DNA of 15,573 nucleotides, taken from the NCBI GenBank assembly GCA_013812465.1, contig JACCTK010000190.1:1-15573 (forward strand), written 5' to 3'. The stretch is from Actinomycetota bacterium. Lineage in GTDB: Bacteria > Actinomycetota > Thermoleophilia > Gaiellales > Gaiellaceae. Below the pieces are notes generated by a model that saw only the letters and a list, made by a program, of their open reading frames with translations, did not search any database and was not told where the DNA came from. Position numbers and translations under genes: made by a program. Shown here one piece after another: positions 1 through 6,442 of the stretch; within the stretch, counting starts at the first letter, position 1, and each line of letters opens with the position of its first letter.

Positions 1-711
1 GAGCAGGAGACGACGCTCGAATGCATCTCGAACGGGGTCGGCCGCGGCCTGATGTCGAACGCCGTGTGGAAGGGGATTCCGCTGCGCGAGCTGATCGGGG
101 AGACGCAGCCGGAGGCTGGCGCTCGACGCGTCTTCTTCCACGCCTCGGACGGCTATACGCACTCGACGACGCTCGAGAAGGTTCTCGAGCCGACGACGCT
201 CCTCGCCTTCGAGATGAACGGCGAGCCGCTTCCGGACCGGCACGGGTATCCCGCCCGGCTCATCGTCCCCGGCGCGTACGGCGAGGTGAGCGTGAAGTGG
301 ATCGACCGGATCGAGTTGATCGACGACGATCGCGAGGGCTACTACGAGAAGCAGGGATGGAAGGCGCAACGGGTTCACACGATGTCCCGCATCGACGTTC
401 CCGTGAAGGGGAGCACCGTGCCCGCCCCGGTCGAGATCCGCGGCGCCGCCTTCGCGGGCGATCGCGGCATCTCGAAGGTCGAGGTCTCGACGGACGGCGG
501 AGACACGTGGCGTGACGCCGAGATCGTGTACCACGGCTCGCCGCTCACCTGGGCGCTCTGGAGCAGCCCCTGGCGGCCGTCGCCCGGCGACTACGAGCTC
601 GTCGTGCGCGCCACCGACGGCGCCGGGGAGCTACAGAGCTCCGTCGTCGACGACACCGTCCCTGATGGCGCGACCGGCTTCCATCGGGTGCAGGTGCGTA
701 TCGAGGCGTGA
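1..711 (+). CDS. Sulfite-oxidase-family molybdopterin oxidoreductase, C-terminal part (5' end outside window)
   Basis: The frame is open from base 1, so the gene begins upstream; 236 residues are visible. They start with TLECISN, where the Cys (visible residue 8) matches the position of the molybdenum-ligating Cys in the sulfite oxidase fold. SNAVWKGIPLRELI and later RLIVPGAYGEVSVKWIDRIEL are typical of the pterin-binding core of this family. From about residue 120 the protein passes into an Ig-like Mo-cofactor dimerisation domain (SKVEVSTDGGDTW, WSSPWRPSPGDYELVVRATDGAG). Actinobacterial members are often membrane-anchored at the N-terminus, which cannot be seen here. The substrate is unknown; sulfite or another small oxyanion is possible. 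An internal ATG at 52 exists, but the homology runs upstream of it, so it is not the start. The family call is firm and the substrate is not. Confidence 0.9.
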   Translation, partial: EQETTLECISNGVGRGLMSNAVWKGIPLRELIGETQPEAGARRVFFHASDGYTHSTTLEKVLEPTTLLAFEMNGEPLPDRHGYPARLIVPGAYGEVSVKWIDRIELIDDDREGYYEKQGWKAQRVHTMSRIDVPVKGSTVPAPVEIRGAAFAGDRGISKVEVSTDGGDTWRDAEIVYHGSPLTWALWSSPWRPSPGDYELVVRATDGAGELQSSVVDDTVPDGATGFHRVQVRIEA

Positions 712-717
712 AGGCTC

Positions 718-744
718 ACGGGCCTTACGGGCCTCACGGGCCTG
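718..744. repeat. Three tandem 9-mers (acgggcctN)
   Basis: Three consecutive units at 718-726, 727-735 and 736-744 differ only in the last base (t, c, g). They begin 7 bases after the stop of the molybdenum enzyme and run into the left arm of the palindrome at 736-900, so they look like the outer edge of that repeat element. Confidence 0.75.
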
Positions 745-900
745 CCCGGAAAGTGGCTCAGGGCGCCTGACATATGCGACGCACCACGATGCGGCGTCCT
801 CAGTCGCGCAGATATGCCTGCATATCTGCGCTCCCTGCGTCCTTGCCTCGCGGCACGTCTCACATGCCATTCACCGTGACCACTTTCCGGGCAGGCCCGT
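736..900. repeat. 165-bp imperfect palindromic (REP/MITE-like) element
   Basis: The outer arms 736-756 and 880-900 are perfect 21-bp reverse complements. At the centre, 806-817 and 820-831 form a second perfect 12-bp inverted repeat with a 2-base loop. The stretches between outer and inner arms can still be aligned as imperfect complements, so the whole element could fold into one long hairpin. The left arm (738-773) recurs in inverted orientation at 5941-5976. No coding gene is supported inside it. It fills the gap between the molybdenum enzyme and the GT87-like gene and covers the candidate start codons of the latter. A mobile or REP-like intergenic element is the best description; a transcribed structured RNA or terminator is possible. 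Confidence 0.75.
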
Positions 901-2207
901 CCTTGCTGGCGGCGCTCGGCGTCGCTCTTCTCGCCGTCTCCGTCTGGCTCGGCCTCGTGCTCGATCGGCCGGCGCCCTTCGAGCAGCCGGCGGCGCTCGT
1001 CGCTGCCATCGTCGCGGCTCTCGCCGTGTACGCGGCCGCTTGCGTCCTCGTCCTGCGCCGCCCTCTTCCCGGCCGCTGGGTGTTCGTGCTCGTGCTCGTC
1101 GTCGCGGTGGCCGCGCGCCTCACGCTCGCCGTGCATCCCCCCGCGCTCTCCGACGACATCTACCGCTACGTCTGGGACGGGCGCGTGCAGGCGGCGGGAA
1201 TCAACCCGTATCGCCATCCACCGGAGAGTCCGTTGCTCGCACATCTGCGAGACGCCGAGATCTACGAGCAGGTGAATCGGAAGTTCGCGCCCACCATCTA
1301 TCCCCCAGCGGCGCAGGCTGTCTTTCGAGCCTCGTACGAGGCTCATCCGGACAGCGTTCGCTGGACGAAGATCGTGCTCGTCGGCGTGGATGCGATCGCG
1401 ATCGTCCTGCTCGGGCTCCTGCTCTCGCGGTACGGACGCCGGCCGGAGCTCGCGCTCCTCTACGCCTGGCATCCGCTCGCCATCGTCGAAGTCGGGTCGA
1501 GCGGGCACATCGACGTCGCCGCCGTGGCGCTCCTCCTCGGATCGCTCCTGCTGAACGTGCGCGGCCGCCCGCTCGCGGCCGGAATCGCGCTGGGCGCCGC
1601 GGCCCTCGTGAAGTTCTACGCGCTGGCCGCGCTGCCGGCGCTTCTCGCACGCGGCCGGCGACGTGCGGCTCTGCTCCTGACCGGGATGGCCGCCGCCGCC
1701 GCGATCGCCTATCTGCCGTTCATCGAGGTCGGAACACGCGTGCTCGGGTATCTCCCCGGGTACCTCGAGGAGGAGGGATTCGACTCGGGCGCCCGCTTCT
1801 ATCTCCTCGGTCTCACGGGGATCGACGGCGGCGGCGCCTCTGTCGTCTACCGGCTGCTCGCGCTCGCAACCCTTGGCGGGCTCGCGCTCCTCGTCTGGCG
1901 GCGGCGCGGCAACGAGCCCGAGGGAACGGCGCTCCTGCTCGTCGCTCTGCTCCTGCTCGCGACCCCCGCCTACCCTTGGTACGTCCTGCTGCCGCTCGCG
2001 CTCCTGCCGTTCGCAGGGCCGAGGCTCTTGCTCGTCGGCAGCACGCTCGCCGCGACCGCCTTCCTCCTCTATGTCCAGCAGAAGGCGCCCGGTAACCCGA
2101 CCTGGCCGCTACACGTCGTCTGGGGCGGCACGGCGCTGGCTGCCGCGCTCGCCGGCTTCACCGCGCTGCCGCGCCGCCTCGGACCGCGGGTGGCCTATGA
2201 GGGCTGA
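864..2207 (+). CDS. GT87/DUF2029-like polytopic membrane glycosyltransferase (GT-C fold)
   Basis: A 447-residue, strongly hydrophobic protein with about ten or more membrane segments. The first extracytoplasmic loop carries SDDIYRYVWDG (residues 96-106), followed by GINPYRHPPESP and FAPTIYPPAAQAVF (141-154). This is the signature of GT87/DUF2029 polyprenol-phosphate-sugar-dependent mannosyltransferase-like proteins, and the acidic pair D97/D98 is the probable catalytic or metal site. Later features include GHIDVAAVALLL near residue 215 and PAYPWYVLLPL near 368. The likely role is transfer of a lipid-linked sugar to an envelope glycan outside the membrane; donor and acceptor are unknown. The start is uncertain: ATG 864 lies inside the palindrome, ATG 774 is possible, and TTG 903 just beyond the element would give a protein starting directly at the first membrane helix. 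It overlaps the next gene by 11 nt. Confidence 0.8.
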   Translation: MPFTVTTFRAGPSLLAALGVALLAVSVWLGLVLDRPAPFEQPAALVAAIVAALAVYAAACVLVLRRPLPGRWVFVLVLVVAVAARLTLAVHPPALSDDIYRYVWDGRVQAAGINPYRHPPESPLLAHLRDAEIYEQVNRKFAPTIYPPAAQAVFRASYEAHPDSVRWTKIVLVGVDAIAIVLLGLLLSRYGRRPELALLYAWHPLAIVEVGSSGHIDVAAVALLLGSLLLNVRGRPLAAGIALGAAALVKFYALAALPALLARGRRRAALLLTGMAAAAAIAYLPFIEVGTRVLGYLPGYLEEEGFDSGARFYLLGLTGIDGGGASVVYRLLALATLGGLALLVWRRRGNEPEGTALLLVALLLLATPAYPWYVLLPLALLPFAGPRLLLVGSTLAATAFLLYVQQKAPGNPTWPLHVVWGGTALAAALAGFTALPRRLGPRVAYEG

Positions 2208-3771
2208 GAGCGCCCTCGGTCGCGAGCCTCTCGCCGCCGCAGTCTTGGCCGCGGCCTCGGCGCTCTTGATCGTGACGACGGCCCCGCCCGCGATCGACGC
2301 GCCCGCGCATCTCTACCGCACCGAGCTGGTGCGCGAGGGCGTCTATCTCTGGGACAACCTCTGGTACGCCGGCCAGTACCCGCTCCTCTCCTACAGCGTC
2401 CTCTACTACCCGCTCGCGGCGATCGTCGGCAATGTCTTCCTCGTCGCCGCGGCTGCCGTCGTGTCCGCGGCGATCTTCGCCTCGTTGCTTCTGCACGAGT
2501 GGGGCGCCGTCGGACGCTGGCCCGCGCGCGCCTACGGGGTGCTCGCCGCCGGACCGCTCCTGACCGGGACCTACACCTACGCGCTCGGGCTCGCGTGTCT
2601 GCTCGGGACGCTGCGCGCGCTCCAACTGGGCCGGCCCGGGCTCGCGGTGCTGCTCGCCGCGCTCACACTCGGCTTCAGCCCACTCGCGTTCGTCTTTCTC
2701 CTGATCGCGCTCCTGGCGGTCGCCTGCGCAAAGCGCCGGCTCGGGCCCCGATCGCTTCTCGCCGGGCTCGGCGTTTTCGTCGGACTTCAACTGGCGGCGT
2801 TCGTTGCCTTCCCCTCCGATGTCGTCTACCCGTTCGGGATCTGGAACCTGCTTGGCGTGCTGGTGGCCAGCACGTTCGGCATCTCCCTCGCGCTCCGCGC
2901 GCGTCATGGGGAGGCGTTACTCGCGTTCTTCCTGCTCTGGGGGATCGTGTGCGTGGCCGCGTTCTTCGTGACCACGCCGCTCGGCAGCAACCTCACGCGC
3001 TTGCGCTTCTTCGTCTTTCCGCTGGGCCTGCTGATGGTGCTGATGGCCGGTTTCCGGCCGCGCCTGCTCGCGCTCCCGGCGCTCGCGCTCGGGTTTGCCT
3101 ACACGGCGGTCCCGTATCTGGAGATCCTTCCCAGCCGCTCCGACCCTCTGGCCGCGCAGGAGTCGTTCTGGCGGCCCGCGCTCGAGTGGGTGCGCGCGAA
3201 CGGAGGTGCGGGCTATCGCGTCGAGGTGATCCCGACATACGGTCATTGGGAGGCCTACTGGGTCCCTCGCTCGGGCATCCCGCTCGCCCGGGGCTGGTAC
3301 CGGCAGCTCGACGTGGCCCAGAACCCGCTGCTCTACGACTCCGTGCTCTCCCCGACTCGGTACCGGCACTGGCTTCGCCGGCTCGGAGTGCGCTACGTGC
3401 TGCTGCCGAAGACCCGGCTCGACGAGCTGGGCGCCCGCCACGAGGCCGAGCTCGTTCGTTCCGGGCGGGCGGGGCTCGCCCTCGTCCATTCGTCGCCCAA
3501 CTGGACGATCTGGGAGCTCCCGCAGGCGACACCGATCCTCTCCGGGCCCGGCCGGGCGGAGCTCACGGAGTTCGGCCACGAGCGCGTCGGCGGCTGGACG
3601 GACGGGGCAGGGGACTACCTCCTCCGCGTGCGCTACACGCCGCATTGGCGAGCGGCCGGAACCGCGGTCTGTCTGTCCCCCGCCGGGAACGGCCTCACCC
3701 GGCTCAAGATCAGCCGGGCCGGCGCCTTCAGCCTCGCCTCGGGAATCAGGCGCGACACGGCCTCCTGCTGA
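2197..3771 (+). CDS. Polytopic membrane protein, GT-C/YfhO-like, putative glycosyltransferase
   Basis: A 524-residue protein starting at ATG 2197 inside the end of the previous gene, so the two are probably translated together. The frame is open further upstream (from 1873), but that region belongs to the previous gene. It has a first helix (about residues 10-30), then an extracytoplasmic loop with DAPAH (34-38) and WYAGQYPLLSYSVLYYPLAA. An acidic residue plus His in loop 1 is a common feature of GT-C enzymes. About ten hydrophobic segments follow up to residue 310. The C-terminal part is soluble (about 320-524), with LARGWYRQLDVAQNPLLYD (363-381) and LRRLGVRYVLLP, features also seen in YfhO-type and related envelope glycosyltransferases. 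The exact family is not assigned and no substrate can be inferred. The 3' end is 14 bases from the convergent epimerase gene. Confidence 0.72.
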   Translation: MRAESALGREPLAAAVLAAASALLIVTTAPPAIDAPAHLYRTELVREGVYLWDNLWYAGQYPLLSYSVLYYPLAAIVGNVFLVAAAAVVSAAIFASLLLHEWGAVGRWPARAYGVLAAGPLLTGTYTYALGLACLLGTLRALQLGRPGLAVLLAALTLGFSPLAFVFLLIALLAVACAKRRLGPRSLLAGLGVFVGLQLAAFVAFPSDVVYPFGIWNLLGVLVASTFGISLALRARHGEALLAFFLLWGIVCVAAFFVTTPLGSNLTRLRFFVFPLGLLMVLMAGFRPRLLALPALALGFAYTAVPYLEILPSRSDPLAAQESFWRPALEWVRANGGAGYRVEVIPTYGHWEAYWVPRSGIPLARGWYRQLDVAQNPLLYDSVLSPTRYRHWLRRLGVRYVLLPKTRLDELGARHEAELVRSGRAGLALVHSSPNWTIWELPQATPILSGPGRAELTEFGHERVGGWTDGAGDYLLRVRYTPHWRAAGTAVCLSPAGNGLTRLKISRAGAFSLASGIRRDTASC

Positions 3772-3785
3772 GCTAGATGATTGAT

Positions 3786-4826
3786 TCAGGCTCGAAGCGG
3801 CGCGGTCGCGAGCTCGCGGATGCCCTCTGCGAAGGAGATCGAGGCGCGGAAGCCGAGCTCGACCGAGGCGCGGTCCGTCGAGGCGAAGACGTGCCTCACG
3901 TCGCCGAGCCGATACTCGCCCGTCGTCGCCGGCTCTTCACCGCCGAACGCGCTCGAGAGCTCGCGTGCGAGATCTCCGATGCTGTGGGGCTCTCCGCTCG
4001 CCACGTTCAGCGGGCCGGTCACGTCCGCTGCCAGCGCGAGCACGTTCGCGGATGCAACATCGCGGACGTGGACGAAGTCGCGGAGCTGACACCCGTCCTC
4101 GAAGACGCGCGGCGCGCGACCGCCCTCGAGGTCGCTCCGGAAGATGCTCGCGACGCCGGCGTAGGGCGTGTCCCGAGGCATTCGCGGCCCGTACACGTTG
4201 TGGTAGCGAAGCGCCGCGACCGACGCCCCGGTCTCGCGTGCGAAGGCGGAGCACAGGTGCTCCTGCTGCGCCTTCGTCGCCGCGTAGACGTTGCGTGGAT
4301 CGATCCGGGCGGACTCCGGCACCGCCTCCGGCTCGAGCGACCGGCCGCAGGCGCGACATGCCGGATCGAACTCTCCCGCTTCCAGCGCCTCCGGCGTCCG
4401 CGGCGCCGGAGGCACGAGGCCGTGCTCAGCGCAGCGGTAGCGCCCCTCGCCGTAGACGACCACGCTGCTCGCGAGCACGAGTCGCACGTCCTCCCTTCGT
4501 CTCGCGAGCGAGCGCAGGAGCGTCGCCGTGCCAAGATCGTTGTGCCGCACGTAGTCGACGACATCGGCGAAATCGACGCCGAGGCCCACCATCGCGGCCT
4601 GATGGCTGACGCGGTCGACGCCCTCGAGGACGGAGTCCACGAGCTCGCCGTCCTGGACGTCTCCGAAGACATACGCCGCCGCCGGGTTCAGATAGTCGGG
4701 CTTGCGCTCGTGCGATAGCGCGTGCAGCAGATCGAGCACCCGCACGCTCTCCCCACGCGCGACGAGCTCGTCGACGACGTGCGAGCCGATGAAACCGCAA
4801 CCGCCCGTGACGAGAACGACGCCCAC
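3786..4826 (-). CDS. NAD-dependent sugar epimerase/dehydratase (extended SDR) with a CxxH...CxxC insert
   Basis: A 346-residue extended short-chain dehydrogenase that begins with a GTG codon. It has the N-terminal NAD-binding motif TGGCGFIGSH (residues 7-16), the active-site region SSVVVYG (120-126), and the catalytic pair Y181/K185 in YAATK. RYHNVYGPRMP, FVHVRDVA and GPLNVASG are typical of UDP-glucose 4-epimerase-like enzymes. Between residues 132 and 160 there is an insert with C132, H135, C157 and C160, which looks like a zinc knuckle. I recall a similar insert in a subgroup that includes dTDP-L-rhamnose 4-epimerase, but I cannot verify this. It probably makes an activated sugar for surface glycans, which fits the neighbouring GT-C-like proteins. 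It converges with them and diverges from the gene at 4909. Confidence 0.88.
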   Translation of the reverse strand: MGVVLVTGGCGFIGSHVVDELVARGESVRVLDLLHALSHERKPDYLNPAAAYVFGDVQDGELVDSVLEGVDRVSHQAAMVGLGVDFADVVDYVRHNDLGTATLLRSLARRREDVRLVLASSVVVYGEGRYRCAEHGLVPPAPRTPEALEAGEFDPACRACGRSLEPEAVPESARIDPRNVYAATKAQQEHLCSAFARETGASVAALRYHNVYGPRMPRDTPYAGVASIFRSDLEGGRAPRVFEDGCQLRDFVHVRDVASANVLALAADVTGPLNVASGEPHSIGDLARELSSAFGGEEPATTGEYRLGDVRHVFASTDRASVELGFRASISFAEGIRELATAPLRA

Positions 4827-4908
4827 GGCGACCGATCTTCGCTGATCCGCAAGTGTCGGGCGCGATCACGATGTTTGAGAACGACAGGGTCACGGGGATG
4901 CAAAGGCC

Positions 4909-5421
4909 ATGAATGAAAGGACGCCACTCGCCGCAATAGGTCAAGGCCTCGTCGCGGGCCTGATCGGGAACGCGATCTTCACGGGCTATCAGGCCCTGCA
5001 GGCGAAGCTCGCCGGCTCGAACGGCTCGGGCGAGGCGGAGGCGCCTCCGAAGGACTGGAGCGAGACGCCGGATCCCGCCCAGGTAGGCCACCGCATCGTC
5101 GAAGGCGTGTTCGAGCAGGACGTCCCACTCGAGAAGGCGGGCGCGATGCAGAACACCGTGCATTGGCTGTATGGGACGAGCTGGGGCGCGCTCTATGGGA
5201 TCCTCGAAGAGACCTTCCACCGTCCGGTCGTGAATGGCGTGGCGTTGACGACCACTGTCATGGCCTTCGACTACACGATGCTGCCGGCGATGAAGATCTA
5301 CAAGCCCCCGTGGAAGTGCCCGGTCTCGACGCTCGCCAAGGACTTCGGGAACCATCTGGTGTACGGGCTTTCGGTCGCCGCTGCATATCGGGCGCTCGAC
5401 GGCGTTCTGGCGCGGCGGTAG
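4909..5421 (+). CDS. Unrecognised small protein with hydrophobic segments
   Basis: A 170-residue protein from ATG 4909, with GGGG about 12 bases upstream as a weak ribosome-binding site. The N-terminal segment (about residues 6-28, GQGLVAGLIGNAIFTGYQAL) is hydrophobic. It is followed by a charged, Pro/Glu-rich linker (about 37-58) and a conserved-looking core with WLYGTSWGALYGIL, VVNGVALTTTVMAFDYTMLPAMKIYKPPWKCP and HLVYGLSVAAAYRAL. The Gly-rich hydrophobic segments suggest an inner-membrane protein, loosely reminiscent of the DUF1440/YagU type, but I do not recognise it with certainty and assign no function. Codon use resembles that of its neighbours. It diverges from the epimerase across 82 bases. 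Confidence 0.7.
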   Translation: MNERTPLAAIGQGLVAGLIGNAIFTGYQALQAKLAGSNGSGEAEAPPKDWSETPDPAQVGHRIVEGVFEQDVPLEKAGAMQNTVHWLYGTSWGALYGILEETFHRPVVNGVALTTTVMAFDYTMLPAMKIYKPPWKCPVSTLAKDFGNHLVYGLSVAAAYRALDGVLARR

Positions 5422-5424
5422 GAA

Positions 5425-5456
5425 GACCGCCGGCAGCAACGGCCGGCTGAGCGGTC
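5425..5456 (+). terminator. Possible stem-loop terminator after the 4909-5421 gene
   Basis: Four bases after the stop codon, gaccgc (5425-5430) pairs with gcggtc (5451-5456), and inner cggc (5431-5434) pairs with gccg (5442-5445), leaving a 5-base bulge on the 3' side. There is no T-tract directly after it, so termination is only a suggestion. Confidence 0.3.
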
Positions 5457-5499
5457 ACTCGGAGACGTCGCGATTAGATTTTGCCCGGAATGACAACCC

Positions 5500-5505
5500 A
5501 GGAGG
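5500..5505 (+). promoter_or_regulatory. Shine-Dalgarno AGGAGG fixing the VOC gene start
   Basis: A perfect AGGAGG five bases before ATG 5511. It places the start at 5511 rather than at the in-frame TTG 5481. Confidence 0.85.
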
Positions 5506-5510
5506 TCCCG

Positions 5511-5909
5511 ATGGGTTTGAGCGACTGCCGGGTCGAGGCGGCGATGACGGCATCCGACCTCGACAGCGCCAAGCGCTTCTACGAGGAGCAGCTGGGGCTG
5601 GTGGGCGGCGAGGAGGAGGAACAGGGCGTGCGCTACCCGTGCGGGGAGGGAACTCGGCTCTTCGTCTATCTCGCGCCCGAGAACGCAGGCAAGTCGCCGG
5701 CGACGATTGCCGGCTGGTTCGTCGACGACCTCGACAAGACGATGGACGAGCTCGGCTCGCGGGAAGTGGTTTTCCAGCGGTATGACCAGCCCGGCCTCGA
5801 GACCGATGAGCGCGGCGTCTTCGACGCCGGCCAATTCAGAGCCGGCTGGGTCAAGGACCCGGACGGCAACACGATGGCGATTACCGAGGTCACGGGGTTG
5901 TCATCCTGA
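5511..5909 (+). CDS. VOC-superfamily (glyoxalase/bleomycin-resistance fold) protein
   Basis: A 132-residue single-domain protein beginning MGLSDCRVEAAMTASDLDSAKRF. The pattern of an N-terminal strand, a helix containing DLDSAKRFYEEQLGL, a middle FVDDLDKTMDELGSREVVF and a terminal WVKDPDGNTMAITE is that of the vicinal oxygen chelate fold, where the final Glu is often a metal ligand. Members include glyoxalases, dioxygenases and antibiotic-binding proteins; the sequence alone does not say which. The start is set by the strong AGGAGG. It stands alone, convergent with the SnoaL-like gene across a 67-base gap that holds a repeat copy. Confidence 0.88.
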   Translation: MGLSDCRVEAAMTASDLDSAKRFYEEQLGLVGGEEEEQGVRYPCGEGTRLFVYLAPENAGKSPATIAGWFVDDLDKTMDELGSREVVFQRYDQPGLETDERGVFDAGQFRAGWVKDPDGNTMAITEVTGLSS

Positions 5910-5940
5910 TCGTGCCGACGACGGTCGCGCCCGGGCAGAG

Positions 5941-5976
5941 GTGTCAGGTGCCCTGAGCCACTTTTCGGACAGGCCC
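5941..5976. repeat. Second copy of the dispersed repeat (inverted relative to 738-773)
   Basis: These 36 bases are the reverse complement of 738-773 with about four mismatches. The core includes a small hairpin of tcagg/cctga separated by three bases, present in both copies. This copy has no partner arm nearby and sits between two convergent genes, ending exactly where the stop codon of the SnoaL-like gene begins. Confidence 0.8.
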
Positions 5977-6351
5977 CTAGGCCTGCGCGTGCGCGCGGTT
6001 CGGCGGAGGTTCCTCGCCGCCGACCGTGACCCAATACTCGACGCCCTCGCGCAGAAGCCCCTCACCGGCTCGCCAGAACGCGGCCATCCGGAACGTTGCC
6101 TCCTCGGCGACGACCTCGATCTCGGCGGCTGCGGTTTCGCCCTTGCCGACGATGCGCAACAGGGACAGGTCGCCCCAGGGCTCCGGGTAGTCACGCTGGA
6201 ACTCGACCACTTTCGAGCGACCGACGAGCCGCTTGGCTGTCGCCGGCATCTCCACGACCGCGTCCTCCTCCAGCAGCCCGGCTGCCGCCTCCCAGTCGCG
6301 CCGCTGGTACGCCTCGTAGAGCTCGCGGACGAGGTCGGCCGCGCTCGTCAT
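5977..6351 (-). CDS. SnoaL/NTF2-like small protein
   Basis: A 124-residue protein starting MTSAADLVRELYEAYQRRDWEAAAGLLEEDAVVEMP, which is the usual opening of the SnoaL/NTF2-like cone fold: two helices, then a strand with acidic residues. GRSKVVEFQRDYPEPWGDLSLLRIVGKGETAAAEIEV and TFRMAAFWRAGEGLLREGVEYW fit the remaining strands. Family members are ketosteroid-isomerase-like enzymes, cyclases or binding proteins; no specific activity can be inferred. Its stop TAG abuts the repeat at 5941-5976. It lies 91 bases downstream of the hypF stop on the same strand and probably has its own promoter (see 6396-6401). Confidence 0.82.
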   Translation of the reverse strand: MTSAADLVRELYEAYQRRDWEAAAGLLEEDAVVEMPATAKRLVGRSKVVEFQRDYPEPWGDLSLLRIVGKGETAAAEIEVVAEEATFRMAAFWRAGEGLLREGVEYWVTVGGEEPPPNRAHAQA

Positions 6352-6395
6352 CGCTGTCCGGTCACTCCGGCGTCGCAGGTTCTCACTTGTTGTGC

Positions 6396-6401
6396 GTTAT
6401 A
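6396..6401 (-). promoter_or_regulatory. Candidate -10 box TATAAC upstream of the SnoaL-like gene
   Basis: On the minus strand TATAAC lies 44 bases before the ATG at 6351, in the gap after hypF. It is a near-consensus -10 hexamer in GC-rich surroundings. No convincing -35 is visible at 17-18 bases, so the call is tentative. Confidence 0.4.
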
Positions 6402-6442
6402 CCCTCGGAGCCCTGCACGGACGATGCGGATGGCACGCCGAG

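Noticed and set aside
591..1508. 305-codon minus-strand frame across the palindrome
   Set aside because: It is antisense to the GT87-like gene and reads the tandem 9-mers as RPV repeats; there are no domain motifs.
1873..2196. Upstream extension of the 524-residue membrane protein
   Set aside because: This part is in a frame that overlaps the well-supported end of the GT87-like gene and translates to Ser/Arg-rich low complexity; ATG 2197 fits the first membrane helix.
4386..4410. GC-rich inverted repeat inside the epimerase gene
   Set aside because: It is short, within coding sequence, and expected by chance at this GC content.
3777..4718. 313-codon plus-strand frame opposite the epimerase
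   Set aside because: The epimerase has clear NAD-binding and YxxxK motifs; the other frame is charged, motif-free shadow sequence.
5481..5510. Earlier TTG start for the VOC protein
   Set aside because: It would place the perfect AGGAGG inside the coding region; ATG 5511 is correctly spaced from it.
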